Shown here: one piece after another, positions 37,099 through 46,889 of the stretch | Position numbering within the stretch: position 1 is the stretch's first letter | How the letters are laid out: the number at the start of each line of letters is the position of its first letter | NCBI GenBank assembly: GCA_910583965.1 | Contig: CAJUAE010000004.1 | Coordinates: 1 to 64,000, forward strand | DNA length: 64,000 bases | Direction: 5' to 3' | Source: an uncultured Lachnospiraceae bacterium | GTDB lineage: Bacteria; Bacillota; Clostridia; Lachnospirales; Lachnospiraceae | Position numbers and translations under genes: made by a program | Notes under the pieces: model-generated | Seen by the model: the letters and a program-made list of their open reading frames with translations, nothing else | Told to the model about the DNA's origin: nothing | Database searches by the model: none

Positions 37099-38367
37099 AT
37101 GATTAAAAAAGAAATGATAGCCATGCTTTTAGCAGGTGGACAGGGTTCAAGACTGGGTGTCCTGACATCGAAAATGGCAAAACCGGCCGTTGCTTTTGGC
37201 GGAAAGTATCGTATTATTGATTTCCCGCTCAGCAATTGTATTAATTCCGGTATCGACACAGTCGGGGTGCTTACACAGTATCAGCCACTCAAGCTGAACA
37301 CACATATCGGTATCGGTATTCCTTGGGATCTGGACCGTAATGTCGGTGGCGTGACCGTATTACCACCCTATGAAAAGAGCAGCGAGAGTGAATGGTACAC
37401 TGGAACTGCCAATGCGATTTTCCAGAATCTTGAATATATGGAAAATTACAATCCAGATTATGTATTGATTCTTTCCGGGGATCATATCTATAAGATGGAT
37501 TATGAAGTGATGCTAGATTTCCACAAAGAGAGTGGTTCGGAAGTCACAATTGCATCGATGCCTGTTCCGATTGAAGAAGCGAAGCGGTTCGGCATTGTGA
37601 TTACAGACGAGAACAAAAAAATTATTGATTTTGAGGAGAAACCTGAGAACCCTAGAAGTAATCTGGCTTCCATGGGAATTTACATATTTAACTGGAAAGT
37701 ACTAAAGGAAGCATTGATTGCAAAAGCAGACCAGCCAGCATTAGATTTTGGAAAACATGTCATTCCGTACTGTTATGAGAAGGGGTGCCCAATGTACTCC
37801 TATGAATTTAATGGATACTGGAAGGATGTTGGAACGCTAAGTTCTTATTGGGAAGCGAATATGGAGCTGATAGACATTGTGCCAGAGTTCAACCTCTATG
37901 AAGAATACTGGAAGATTTATACAAAGAGTGAGATTTTGCCACCACAGTATCTTGCATCGGACAGCGTTGTGGAGCGAAGCATTATCGGTGAGGGTTCGGA
38001 AATATATGGACAAGTTTACAATTCTGTGATTGGATGTGGTGTTATTATCGGTGAGGGAACTGTTGTGCGCAACTCTATCATTATGAACCAAGCGCAGATT
38101 GGCGATCGCTGCACCATTGAGAAAGCAATTATAGATGAATATTCGCAGGTTGGAAGCAATACACAGCTTGGAACGCTTGCAGAAAAAGAAAATGATACAA
38201 GACCTGATATCTACAATAGTGGACTGGTTACAGTCGGTGAGAAATCCATCGTTCCTGCCAATGTTAAAATTGGCAAGAATACTGTCGTCTTTGGGGAAAC
38301 CACAACTTCAGATTATCCGAATGGTGTATTAGATAGTGGTAAGACATTGATAAAGGTGGGTGAGTGA
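37099..38367 (+). CDS. glgC: Glucose-1-phosphate adenylyltransferase
   Basis: A 422-residue enzyme that makes ADP-glucose for glycogen. The nucleotidyltransferase start MLLAGGQGSRLGVLTSKMAKPAV, the substrate motif SGDHIYKMDY (about 129-138), FEEKP and the left-handed beta-helix C-terminus (hexapeptide repeats such as IIGEGSEIYG) are intact. Its end overlaps glgD by 8 bases. Together with glgD it suggests a heteromeric, regulated enzyme as in bacilli. Confidence 0.96.
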   Translation: MIKKEMIAMLLAGGQGSRLGVLTSKMAKPAVAFGGKYRIIDFPLSNCINSGIDTVGVLTQYQPLKLNTHIGIGIPWDLDRNVGGVTVLPPYEKSSESEWYTGTANAIFQNLEYMENYNPDYVLILSGDHIYKMDYEVMLDFHKESGSEVTIASMPVPIEEAKRFGIVITDENKKIIDFEEKPENPRSNLASMGIYIFNWKVLKEALIAKADQPALDFGKHVIPYCYEKGCPMYSYEFNGYWKDVGTLSSYWEANMELIDIVPEFNLYEEYWKIYTKSEILPPQYLASDSVVERSIIGEGSEIYGQVYNSVIGCGVIIGEGTVVRNSIIMNQAQIGDRCTIEKAIIDEYSQVGSNTQLGTLAEKENDTRPDIYNSGLVTVGEKSIVPANVKIGKNTVVFGETTTSDYPNGVLDSGKTLIKVGE

Positions 38368-39487
38368 TATGAGAGCATTAGGTATTGTATTAGCAGGCGG
38401 AAACAGCCGAAAGATGGGAGAGCTTTCACACAAGAGAGCAATTTCAGCTATGCCAATCGCAGGCAGTTATCGAAGCATTGATTTTGTATTGAGTAATATG
38501 TCCAATTCACACATCCAGAAGGTTGCGGTAATCACACAATATAATTCCAGAAGCCTTCATGAACATTTAAGTTCATCCAAGTGGTGGGATTTTGGACGAA
38601 AACAAGGAGGTTTATATACCTTTACACCGACGGTCACACCAGACAATAGCAATTGGTATCAGGGGACTGCGGATAGTATTTATCAAAATCTCTTATTTTT
38701 AAAAAGAAGTCATGAACCATATGTAGTTATCGCTACGGGCGATTGTGTCTACAAGATGGATTTCAATAAAGTTTTGGAGTACCATATCGCAAAAAAGGCA
38801 GATATCACAGTCGTTGTGAAAGAGATGTCAGACAATGCAGATGTGGACCGTTACGGCGTTGTCAGAATGAATGATGATGGCCGAATAGAGGAGTTCGAGG
38901 AGAAGCCTATGGTGGCTAAGTCAAAGACTGTGTCTTGTGGTATTTATGTGATTCGACGCAGACAGCTCATCGAACTGATTGAAAAGAGCGCTGAGGAGGG
39001 AAGGCACGATCTTGTGCAGGATATCCTAATACGCTATAAAGATGTTAAGAGAATATACGGGTATAGGATTGAGTCATACTGGAGAAATATCGCAACAGTC
39101 GAGGACTATTATGGCACAAATATGGATTTTCTCAAGAAAGAGATTCGCGACTATTTCTTCAAACAGTATCCAGACGTATATTCTAAAGTTGACGATTTGC
39201 CGCCAGCGAAATATAACCCGGGGGCGCATGTCAGGAATAGCCTGATATCGAGTGGTTGTATTATCAATGGAACGGTTGAGAATTCTGTTCTGTTCAAGGA
39301 GGTTTTCGTCGGCAACAACTGCACTATTAAAAACTCCATCATTCTAAACGATGTGTATCTTGGCGATAACACCCACATTGAAAACTGTATTGTAGAAAGC
39401 CGCGATACAATTCGAGCAAACTCGCATCATGTCGGCGAGACAGGCATCAAGGTTGTGGTGGAGAAAAACGAAAGGTATGTTCTTTAA
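38360..39487 (+). CDS. glgD: GlgD regulatory subunit of ADP-glucose synthesis
   Basis: A 375-residue GlgC paralogue, shorter by about 47 residues. The nucleotide loop is altered (GIVLAGGNSRKMGELSHKRA instead of GGQGSRLGVLTSKMAKP), and the SGDHIYKMDY motif reads TGDCVYKMDF. These changes fit the non-catalytic, activating GlgD subunit. The start overlaps glgC, coupling the two at translation. Confidence 0.93.
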   Translation: MSDMRALGIVLAGGNSRKMGELSHKRAISAMPIAGSYRSIDFVLSNMSNSHIQKVAVITQYNSRSLHEHLSSSKWWDFGRKQGGLYTFTPTVTPDNSNWYQGTADSIYQNLLFLKRSHEPYVVIATGDCVYKMDFNKVLEYHIAKKADITVVVKEMSDNADVDRYGVVRMNDDGRIEEFEEKPMVAKSKTVSCGIYVIRRRQLIELIEKSAEEGRHDLVQDILIRYKDVKRIYGYRIESYWRNIATVEDYYGTNMDFLKKEIRDYFFKQYPDVYSKVDDLPPAKYNPGAHVRNSLISSGCIINGTVENSVLFKEVFVGNNCTIKNSIILNDVYLGDNTHIENCIVESRDTIRANSHHVGETGIKVVVEKNERYVL

Positions 39488-39522
39488 AATGAATCAACGA
39501 CTTGCAAAAGGGGGACAAAAGA

Positions 39523-39804
39523 ATGAGAATAACAGATGTTCGCGTTCGTAAAATCACAAAAGAGGGAAAAATGAAAGCAGTAGTTTCGATTACACTTGAC
39601 GATGAATTTGTGGTTCATGACATTAAGGTAATCGAGGGTGAGAAAGGACTTTTTATTGCAATGCCAAGCAAGAAGTCTGCTGATGGAGAGTACAGAGATA
39701 TTGCACATCCAATCAATTCAAACACAAGAGACACAATCCAGAAAACGATTCTTGAAAGTTATGAGAAAGCGCTCTTAGAGCCAGATGAGGAATCTGCTTC
39801 TTAG
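39523..39804 (+). CDS. spoVG: Septation/sporulation regulator SpoVG
   Basis: A 93-residue protein starting MRITDVRVRKI behind AAGGGGG. The core ITLDDEFVVHDIKVIEG, FIAMPSKK and DIAHPINS are SpoVG hallmarks. It is a small nucleic-acid-binding regulator of cell division and sporulation. It lies 35 bases after glgD and may be co-transcribed, ending in the terminator at 39834. Confidence 0.97.
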   Translation: MRITDVRVRKITKEGKMKAVVSITLDDEFVVHDIKVIEGEKGLFIAMPSKKSADGEYRDIAHPINSNTRDTIQKTILESYEKALLEPDEESAS

Positions 39805-39833
39805 GATATTATGAATAAAATGTGGGTAGGAAA

Positions 39834-39862
39834 GCCATCCGTTCGCAGCGGGTGGTTTTTTT
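39834..39862 (+). terminator. Intrinsic terminator after spoVG
   Basis: A seven-pair stem (CCATCCG with CGGGTGG, one G-T pair) followed by seven T. The repeat copy at 39862 begins at its last T. Confidence 0.85.
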
Positions 39863-39960
39863 ATGCACAGACCCATGCAGAGGAAATAAGCCGCTAAGGC
39901 GGCGCACGGGTCGCGCGGCGAGTAGGGGAAGCAACCTTCCCTACTCGATTATTACAGACA
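39862..39960. repeat. Dispersed double-hairpin repeat, copy 5 (complete)
   Basis: Begins TATGCACAGACCC. First hairpin: GACCCATGC ... GCCGC-taag-GCGGC ... GCACGGGTC. Second: CGAGTAGGGGAAG-caac-CTTCCCTACTCG. It is almost identical to copy 1 over their shared 70 bases, 38 kb away. Confidence 0.85.
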
Positions 39961-40072
39961 CAGACACCCACTAGCTTTTTTCTATGTTCGGGTTGAAAAT
40001 AGACCATATGTATGGTATGCTGTTTTTATAAAAAGATGTTGTTTTTGGAGATAGATGTTGGAGGTGGGGGAC

Positions 40073-40666
40073 ATGTACCAAGAAACAGAAAAATTTAAAA
40101 AGTGTGGAAAACTTTTTTGGCCTCTTGTTATTGGAGCAGTGTTGTTACCGTTTTTGCTCTCGTTAATCAAAGAACTTTCAGGAGGAGCGTTTCAGATAAG
40201 CTCCTTTTTGACACTTGCTGTAGTGTTAATGATTTTTGTGGTTATAGCATTTGTTATGATCCTTGGAAATGGAATGATTCTTTCTTCTTTTGTTGGGCGT
40301 ACTGCAAGCGGTGTGAATACATTGCCATATCATTTTCGGCAAACTTATGAAGATGATGTATTACATAATAGGCTTTATATTGATACAGACAATGGGGTGA
40401 TTGGTTACATCTCCAAATATAATCCATTTCAGATTCAGATTTTTAACGCTTCTCGTATCGATCAAATGAAAACGGTTACTTCGTCAACGCGCGGAATAAG
40501 TTTTGTTTTTTATATTGATGGAAAGAAAATTAAAATGTATACATTAATGGCAGAACATGTTATGTATAAAAATTCTGCGGAAGCAAAAGAAGCCATGGCG
40601 GAAGCGGACAAGTATGTCACGTACTTGCAAGAGGCAAAGCGGGTGGCAGAACAGAGAAGACGATAG
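40073..40666 (+). CDS. Unknown two-TM membrane protein
   Basis: A 197-residue protein. ATG 40073 is preferred (GGAGGTGGGGG just upstream); ATG 40055 also has GGAG but too close. Two hydrophobic helices lie at about 16-33 and 43-68, followed by a soluble, basic C-terminal domain that ends in a helical tail (YLQEAKRVAEQRRR). No family recognised. It stands alone between two copies of the dispersed repeat. Confidence 0.7.
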   Translation: MYQETEKFKKCGKLFWPLVIGAVLLPFLLSLIKELSGGAFQISSFLTLAVVLMIFVVIAFVMILGNGMILSSFVGRTASGVNTLPYHFRQTYEDDVLHNRLYIDTDNGVIGYISKYNPFQIQIFNASRIDQMKTVTSSTRGISFVFYIDGKKIKMYTLMAEHVMYKNSAEAKEAMAEADKYVTYLQEAKRVAEQRRR

Positions 40667-40689
40667 TGAATATCTAAGACAAAATGAGC

Positions 40690-40728
40690 GTGGAGAAAAT
40701 ACTTTCAGGCAGTATTCTCCACTTTTTT
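40690..40728 (+). terminator. Intrinsic terminator after the 40073 gene
   Basis: Arms GTGGAGAAaATACT and AGTATTCTCCAC (one bulged A) with loop TTCAGGC and six T. The next repeat copy starts at the end of the T-run. Confidence 0.88.
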
Positions 40729-40995
40729 ATGCGCACGGGTACAAAGAGGAAATATGTAGTTAAAACTACCCGTGTCCGACGCGCGAGTAAGAAAAGATAA
40801 ATCTTCTCTACTCGATTGCGCACAGACACGTCCAGTGTGCGAGTAGGGAAGGAACCTTTTTTATTGATTGTGCAGACCTGTACAGAGGAAGTATACCGCT
40901 AAGATAGCACATGGGTCGCGCGGAAAACAGAGAAAGATAAATCTTTTTTATTTGATTATGTACGTCGACGCAGAGGAAATATGCCATTGTGTTGA
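40728..40995. repeat. Dispersed double-hairpin repeat, copies 6 (tandem block)
   Basis: At least three successive, increasingly damaged copies. 40728-40828 is complete, with GCGCGAGTAAGAAAAGAT facing ATCTTCTCTACTCG and ending TTGCGCACAGA. 40832-40878 keeps only GTGCGAGTAGGGAAGG and its weak partner. 40870-40960 is a decayed GACCTGTAC...GCACATGGGTC type. 40955-40995 is a fragment. This block fills most of the gap up to 41067. Confidence 0.75.
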
Positions 40996-41067
40996 CAGAT
41001 CAGAGAATAAATAAGCCGTGAAAGCGATATAGTAAAACAATTGTTAGAAAATGAGGTGTGGTAGAAA

Positions 41068-41247
41068 ATGGAAAGTTCAAATTGTGATACTTGTGCATAT
41101 AATGTATATGACGAGGAAGATACATGTTATTATTGTGAGATTAACATGGATGAAGATGATATGATTCGCGTTGTACAAGGACATTATAAAAACTGTCCTT
41201 ACTACAGAAATGGTGATGAATATGCAGTGGTTAAAAAACAAATTTAA
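41068..41247 (+). CDS. Small Cys-rich protein of 59 residues
   Basis: ATG 41068 opens MESSNCDTCAYNVYDEED and ends EYAVVKKQI at TAA 41245. Three Cys clusters (CDTC, CYYC, then CPYY) suggest a metal site. I recall this as a conserved Lachnospiraceae small-protein family (probably DUF6472) often placed next to pth. It is highly acidic. Ribosome site GAGGTG at 41053. Pth follows after 55 bases. Confidence 0.85.
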   Translation: MESSNCDTCAYNVYDEEDTCYYCEINMDEDDMIRVVQGHYKNCPYYRNGDEYAVVKKQI

Positions 41248-41302
41248 GCGTTTTAGCAGATTGCAAGACAAAGAGACAGAGATACAAGAACGGAGAATGA
41301 AG

Positions 41303-41881
41303 ATGGTGATTATAGCAGGGCTTGGAAACCCTACAAAAGAGTATGAAAATACACGACATAATATTGGATTTATGGCAATAGATGCGCTTGCGGACAAGTA
41401 TAATATCCATGTAATGGATTGTAAACACAAGGCACTAATTGGAAAAGGGATTATAGGGGGCACTAAAGTTATATTGGCGAAGCCGCTTACTTATATGAAT
41501 CTGAGTGGTGAGGCAATTCGTGCCATAGTAGACTATTATAAGGTGGACCCAACAAGTGAGTTGATTGTGATTTATGATGATATTAGCCTTGATGTAGGGC
41601 AGTTGCGCATTCGCAAGAAGGGCAGTGCAGGCGGACACAATGGCATTAAAAATATTATTGCGCATTTGGGTGATGACACTTTTTTGCGCATTAAGATTGG
41701 TGTGGGGGAGAAACCGAAAGGATATGACTTGGCAGATTATGTACTAGAGAATTTTAGCAAAGAAGATTTGGAAGTGATGAGAGAGAGCCTTGAAAAAGTG
41801 GATGGAGCAGTTAACCTAATGTTGGAGGACAAGGTTGACGCAGCGATGAATGAATATAATAAAAAGTCAAAAGGTGAGTAG
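41303..41881 (+). CDS. pth: Peptidyl-tRNA hydrolase
   Basis: A 192-residue enzyme. ATG 41303 is chosen because GGAG lies 7 bases upstream and the family starts with this MVIIAGLGNP; longer in-frame starts (from 41171) run through the small Cys-rich gene. Catalytic His20-type residue is in NTRHNIGF, with KPLTYMNLSG, YDDISLDVG and GSAGGHNGIKNI following. It frees peptides from drop-off tRNAs. Its stop is two bases from the mfd start, a common pth-mfd operon. Confidence 0.96.
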   Translation: MVIIAGLGNPTKEYENTRHNIGFMAIDALADKYNIHVMDCKHKALIGKGIIGGTKVILAKPLTYMNLSGEAIRAIVDYYKVDPTSELIVIYDDISLDVGQLRIRKKGSAGGHNGIKNIIAHLGDDTFLRIKIGVGEKPKGYDLADYVLENFSKEDLEVMRESLEKVDGAVNLMLEDKVDAAMNEYNKKSKGE

Positions 41882-41883
41882 AT

Positions 41884-44800
41884 ATGAACACATTATTGGC
41901 ACCGCTCAGAGAGCTTGGCGAGTACGAGGAGATTATAAGAGCATTAGATAAAAAAAGCGGTAAAGTAAGCATTAGTGGTTGTGTGGATTCTCAAAAGCTT
42001 CATGTGATATTTGGCATGGATAAGGATTATGATGTGAAATTGATTGTGACTTACAGCGATATTAAGGCACGAGAGCTCCTTGAAGACTGTCGTCTGTATT
42101 GTCGTGATTCTTATTTTTATCCAGCAAAAGACTTAATATTTTATCAGGCAGATGTACATGGCAATCAGCTTGCCAAAGAACGGATTGGAGTACAACGCAG
42201 GATTCTGGAGGGTAAGCCAGTTGTAATTGTCACAACTTTTGCTGCTTTGATGGCGCATCAACTTCCACTGTCAGTAATTGAGGACAATATTATTTATATT
42301 GACAGGGATAGCATAATTGAAGAACAAGCACTTTCGCGGAAGCTTGTAGCAATGGGATATGAGAAAAATTATCAGGTGGAAGCGCCAGGACAGTTTTCCA
42401 TTCGCGGTGGTATTGTTGATATTTTTGATTTGACATCAGAGAATCCTGTTCGGATTGAGTTGTGGGGAGATACAGTGGAGTCAATGCGTACCTTTGATGT
42501 GTTAAGCCAGCGTTCTATTGAGGAAAATATAACACAAGTGTCAATTTATCCAGCAGCGGAATTAATATTGCCGCAGTCTGTGTTGGATGAGGGTTTTTAC
42601 AAGATTGAGAAAGACTGTAAGGCACAGACAAAACATTTTCGAGAACAGACAAAGCCGGAGGAGGCGCATCGGCTTGAGACAACAGTTGCGGATTTAAAAG
42701 AACAGGTGACACAATTTCAGAGTTTGGTGAATCTGGATAGTTATATTAATTACTTTTATGAGGATACAATGTCGTTTATTGATTTATTTCAAAATCGGCG
42801 ATGTTGTGTTTACCTTGATGAACCGTTGCGTATTGAGGAACATGCGAGAGCTGTGGAGTTGGAATTTCGAGAGAGCATGACAAACCGTGTGCAAAAGGGA
42901 TATATTTTGCCAAAGCAGATGGAAGTGCTTTCTTCCGTACAAGAGATTTTGGCAAAATTGGAGGAGGCGCGTATTCTTGCGCTTTCCACAATGGAATTTA
43001 AGAATTTTGGCATTCGATTTTTGCAGCGTTCTGCAGTCAGTGCGAGAACGATTTCTTCTTATAATAATAGTTTTGCAGAATTGGTAAAAGATTTAAATAA
43101 TTTTAAGAAGCAAGGATATAGGGTACTTTTGTTGTCTGCGTCTGCGACGCGCGCAAAACGCCTTGCATCGGACTTGATGGATGAGGGATTGACAGCTTTT
43201 TATTCTGAGGATTCTGATAGAGCGTTACAGTCGGGAGAGATTATGACCTATCATGGTTCAATACGAAAGGGGTTTGAGTATCCACTGTTAAAATTTGTTG
43301 TGATTTCGGAGACAGATATCTTTGGAAAGCAACAACGTAAAAAGAAGAAAAAGACTTATGAGGGGCAGAAAATTCAAAATTTCTCGGACCTTAAAGTAGG
43401 GGATTATGTGGTGCATGAAAGTCATGGTCTTGGTGTTTATAAAGGCATTGAGAAGGTTGCGGTAGACAAAGTTGTAAAGGATTATATTAAGATTGCATAT
43501 CGTGATGGTGGCAATCTCTATGTTCTTGCGACGGGATTGGATGTGATTCAGAAATATGCATCTTCCGACGCAGCAAAAAAGCCAAAATTGAACAAGCTTG
43601 GCACACAGGAATGGACAAAAACCAAATCGCGGGTGAAAGCGGCTGTCAATGAGATTGCTAAAGATTTGGTGGAACTCTATGCAATTCGCCAACAGAAGGA
43701 AGGGTTTATCTTTAGTAAGGACACAGTTTGGCAGCAGGAGTTTGAGGAAATGTTTCCTTTTGAGGAGACAGGTGATCAGCTTCTTGCTATTGAAGCGACC
43801 AAAAATGATATGGAGAGCCCGCGTATTATGGATCGTCTCATCTGTGGTGATGTGGGTTACGGTAAGACAGAGATTGCCATTCGCGCTGCATTTAAGGCAG
43901 TGCAAGATGGTAAACAAGTTGCGTATCTTGTTCCGACGACAATTTTGGCACAACAGCATTACAATACCTTTGTGCAGCGCATGAAGGACTTTCCAGTGCG
44001 TGTGGAGATGATGTCACGTTTTCGGACCACGGGGGAGATTAAGAAAACAATTGAGGACTTGAAAAAGGGATTGGTAGATATTGTAATTGGCACGCACAGA
44101 TTATTATCGGCTGATGTAGTCTACAAGGATTTAGGACTTCTTGTAATTGATGAAGAACAACGTTTTGGCGTGCGCCATAAAGAGAAAATTAAGCAAATTA
44201 AAGATGATGTGGATGTGTTGACGCTGACTGCAACACCAATACCAAGGACGCTACATATGAGTCTGGTGGGAATTCGCGATATGAGTGTGTTGGAGGAAGC
44301 ACCTGGAGAGAGACAGCCCATACAGACATATGTTATGGAGTATAATGAGGAGATGGTGCGCGAGGCAATTGTGCGTGAGTTGTCAAGACAAGGACAGGTG
44401 TATTATGTATACAATCGTGTCAACAATATTGATGAGATTACCAATTATATTGCGCATCTTGTCCCAGAGGCAAATGTAGCATTTGCGCATGGCCAGATGA
44501 AAGAACATGAGCTTGAGAAGATTATGTTTCAGTTTATCAATGGAGAAATTGATGTGTTAGTGGCAACCACTATTATAGAGACAGGATTGGATATTTCAAA
44601 TGTCAATACAATGATTATTCATGATTCTGATGCGATGGGATTATCACAACTCTATCAATTAAGGGGACGTGTAGGGCGTTCCAACCGCACTTCCTATGCT
44701 TTTCTAATGTACAAAAAGGACAAAATGTTAAAGGAGATTGCCGAGAAGCGGTTACAGGCAATTCGTGAGTTTACTGATTTGGGAAGTGGCTTTAAGATTG

Positions 44801-45420
44801 CCATGAAAGACCTTGAAATAAGGGGGGCTGGTAATCTTCTGGGGGAACGTCAGCATGGACATATGGAGGCAGTTGGTTATGATTTGTACTGTAAGATGCT
44901 TAATGAGGCGGTCAAAACCTTAAAAGGTATGAAGAAAATAGAGGATAATTTTGACACATATGTTGATATGGATGTCGATGCGTTTATTCCGCCAGAGTAT
45001 ATTGTCAATGAGGTTCAGAAACTTGAAATCTACAAACGCATTGCAAGTCTTGAGAATGCGTCGGAATGTGATGATATGAGAAAGGAATTAAAAGACCGTT
45101 TTGGTATAATACCAAAGTCTGTTGAGAATCTAATACAGATCTCGTTAATTCGTGTTAGGGCACATTTGCGTTACGTGACAGAGATTAAGGGAAAAATGGG
45201 GCAGATTACATTTTTTATGGAGCCTTATGCACCAGTACATGTGGAGCGCTTGCCAAAGTTGATGGCAAAATATAAAGGTTCTCTAGAATTTTCTGCAAAA
45301 GGAACACCAAATTTCGTGCTAAAATATAAAAAGTATGGTTTAATAGAGAAAGAGGCAGAATTAATGATGTCCTATACCAATAAAATGTTGGCAGACCTTG
45401 CCTTATTATATGATGCATAA
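41884..45420 (+). CDS. mfd: Transcription-repair coupling factor
   Basis: A 1178-residue protein, standard Mfd length. N-terminal UvrB-like damage-recognition module (APGQFSIRGGIVDIF), RNA-polymerase-interaction domain (LKVGDYVVHESHGLGVY), then RecG-like helicase domains with Walker A GDVGYGKTE, the DEAH-equivalent VIDEEQRFG, TATPIPRT and QLRGRVGRS. A C-terminal regulatory domain ends the protein. It releases stalled RNA polymerase and recruits excision repair. Confidence 0.97.
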   Translation: MNTLLAPLRELGEYEEIIRALDKKSGKVSISGCVDSQKLHVIFGMDKDYDVKLIVTYSDIKARELLEDCRLYCRDSYFYPAKDLIFYQADVHGNQLAKERIGVQRRILEGKPVVIVTTFAALMAHQLPLSVIEDNIIYIDRDSIIEEQALSRKLVAMGYEKNYQVEAPGQFSIRGGIVDIFDLTSENPVRIELWGDTVESMRTFDVLSQRSIEENITQVSIYPAAELILPQSVLDEGFYKIEKDCKAQTKHFREQTKPEEAHRLETTVADLKEQVTQFQSLVNLDSYINYFYEDTMSFIDLFQNRRCCVYLDEPLRIEEHARAVELEFRESMTNRVQKGYILPKQMEVLSSVQEILAKLEEARILALSTMEFKNFGIRFLQRSAVSARTISSYNNSFAELVKDLNNFKKQGYRVLLLSASATRAKRLASDLMDEGLTAFYSEDSDRALQSGEIMTYHGSIRKGFEYPLLKFVVISETDIFGKQQRKKKKKTYEGQKIQNFSDLKVGDYVVHESHGLGVYKGIEKVAVDKVVKDYIKIAYRDGGNLYVLATGLDVIQKYASSDAAKKPKLNKLGTQEWTKTKSRVKAAVNEIAKDLVELYAIRQQKEGFIFSKDTVWQQEFEEMFPFEETGDQLLAIEATKNDMESPRIMDRLICGDVGYGKTEIAIRAAFKAVQDGKQVAYLVPTTILAQQHYNTFVQRMKDFPVRVEMMSRFRTTGEIKKTIEDLKKGLVDIVIGTHRLLSADVVYKDLGLLVIDEEQRFGVRHKEKIKQIKDDVDVLTLTATPIPRTLHMSLVGIRDMSVLEEAPGERQPIQTYVMEYNEEMVREAIVRELSRQGQVYYVYNRVNNIDEITNYIAHLVPEANVAFAHGQMKEHELEKIMFQFINGEIDVLVATTIIETGLDISNVNTMIIHDSDAMGLSQLYQLRGRVGRSNRTSYAFLMYKKDKMLKEIAEKRLQAIREFTDLGSGFKIAMKDLEIRGAGNLLGERQHGHMEAVGYDLYCKMLNEAVKTLKGMKKIEDNFDTYVDMDVDAFIPPEYIVNEVQKLEIYKRIASLENASECDDMRKELKDRFGIIPKSVENLIQISLIRVRAHLRYVTEIKGKMGQITFFMEPYAPVHVERLPKLMAKYKGSLEFSAKGTPNFVLKYKKYGLIEKEAELMMSYTNKMLADLALLYDA

Positions 45421-45503
45421 GATGGTTTGCACTATAGTACGAATGATATAAAATACTAAAGGTTTACTGTACTAAGAAATAGGCAATAGGAAGGAGAAAA
45501 ATT

Positions 45504-46640
45504 ATGGAATACAGAAAAATGGAGAAACTTAATATTAGCACGTCATTGCTAGGATTTGGCTGTATGCGTTTTCCGACAAATGCAGATGGGAGCATCAATG
45601 AGGAGGAGACACTCGCCATGATTGATAAAGCGTATCAGTTGGGCGTTACATACTTTGACACAGCATATCCCTATCATGGTGGAAAAAGTGAGGAGGTCAC
45701 GGGAAAAGCACTTGCGCGCTATGCTAGAGATTCCTATTACTTGGCGACAAAGCTGCCAATTTGGGGAGTCAAGTCGGTTGCAGATGCAGAACGCATTTTT
45801 CAAGAGCAGTTAAAGCGCTTACAAAAAGATTATGTTGATTTTTATTTGATGCACGCGTTGAACGCTGGAAGTTGGAAGACTGTAAAAGAGCTTGATCTTC
45901 TTGGATATTGCGAGAAGCTACGCGCAGAGGGAAAGCTTAAATACCTTGGATTCTCATTTCATGATGAGTATGCAGTATTTGAGGAGATTCTAACAGCGTA
46001 TCCATGGGATTTTTGCCAGATTCAGTTAAATTATATGGATAAAGATACACAAGCTACATTAAAGGGAGTGGAACTTGCGAAGAAGTTGGGGATACCAATG
46101 ATTATTATGGAACCAATCAAAGGTGGTTCTCTTGCAAAACTTCCTTATGATGGTATTGATGAACTATTTAAAAAGGCACGTCCTGAGGCGTCAACTTCGT
46201 CATGGGCACTGCGTTATGTCGCCAGCTTTGATAATATAAAGGTGGTTTTGAGTGGTATGTCGACAATGGCGCAAGTGGAGGATAATTTGGATACATTTGC
46301 GCATTTCGCGCCTTTAAATGAGACAGAACAAAGGATTATTGAACAGGTGGCAGATGCTTTGAACAAGCGAGTGCAAAACGATTGCACAAGCTGTCGCTAC
46401 TGTATGCCATGTCCGGCCGGTGTTGATATTCCGAAATGTTTTGCTATTTGGAACCAATATCATATCTATGAGAATACGAACGAGACCAAATGGAACTGGA
46501 CACAGGGTATAGAGGAGTCAAAAAAAGCGTTGCATTGTGTCCAGTGTGGAAAATGTGAACAGGCATGTCCACAGCACATTGCGATTCGAGAAGATCTTGC
46601 ATGTCTTCAGCAAGAGTTGGATTCCATAACAAAAGCGTAA
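45504..46640 (+). CDS. Aldo/keto reductase with C-terminal 4Fe-4S domain
   Basis: A 378-residue protein with ribosome site GGAAGGAG. The AKR barrel starts LGFGCMRFP, has the catalytic Tyr in FDTAYPYHGG and Lys in YLATKLP. The C-terminal 80 residues are ferredoxin-like: CTSCRYCMPCPAGVDIPKC and CVQCGKCEQACPQH, enough for two clusters, the second ending CPQH. Such proteins are oxidoreductases of unknown substrate, frequent in anaerobes. Stands alone; a terminator follows. Confidence 0.92.
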   Translation: MEYRKMEKLNISTSLLGFGCMRFPTNADGSINEEETLAMIDKAYQLGVTYFDTAYPYHGGKSEEVTGKALARYARDSYYLATKLPIWGVKSVADAERIFQEQLKRLQKDYVDFYLMHALNAGSWKTVKELDLLGYCEKLRAEGKLKYLGFSFHDEYAVFEEILTAYPWDFCQIQLNYMDKDTQATLKGVELAKKLGIPMIIMEPIKGGSLAKLPYDGIDELFKKARPEASTSSWALRYVASFDNIKVVLSGMSTMAQVEDNLDTFAHFAPLNETEQRIIEQVADALNKRVQNDCTSCRYCMPCPAGVDIPKCFAIWNQYHIYENTNETKWNWTQGIEESKKALHCVQCGKCEQACPQHIAIREDLACLQQELDSITKA

Positions 46641-46672
46641 TAGAATAAATTATCAGAATATTCTGACAATGA

Positions 46673-46742
46673 AACAAGGTGCATAAGAAGAAGGAAATAT
46701 GTGTAATATGACAATTTTCGCCTTCTTTTACACCTTGTTTTT
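46673..46742 (+). terminator. Intrinsic terminator after the aldo/keto reductase
   Basis: AACAAGGTG...AAGAAGG pairs with CCTTCTT...CACCTTGTT around a 25-base loop and ends in five T. After it, an AT-rich stretch carries a -10-like TATAAT at 46817-46822 and a GGTGGAGG ribosome site for the next gene. Confidence 0.75.
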
Positions 46743-46889
46743 CTATAATAGCAAGACATTTTTCACAAAAATAAAAGAAAGTTAAACAAATTGTAGAAAT
46801 TATTTAAATAGTATATTATAATAAAACTCGAATAGATTAACATAACTCGTTAACAATTCAAGAGTGGAGTGTAAAGGTGGAGGATTAGA

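Noticed and set aside
38360..39487. Degenerate duplicate of glgC
   Set aside because: The altered motifs are those of the regulatory subunit GlgD, which is normally encoded after glgC in Firmicutes.
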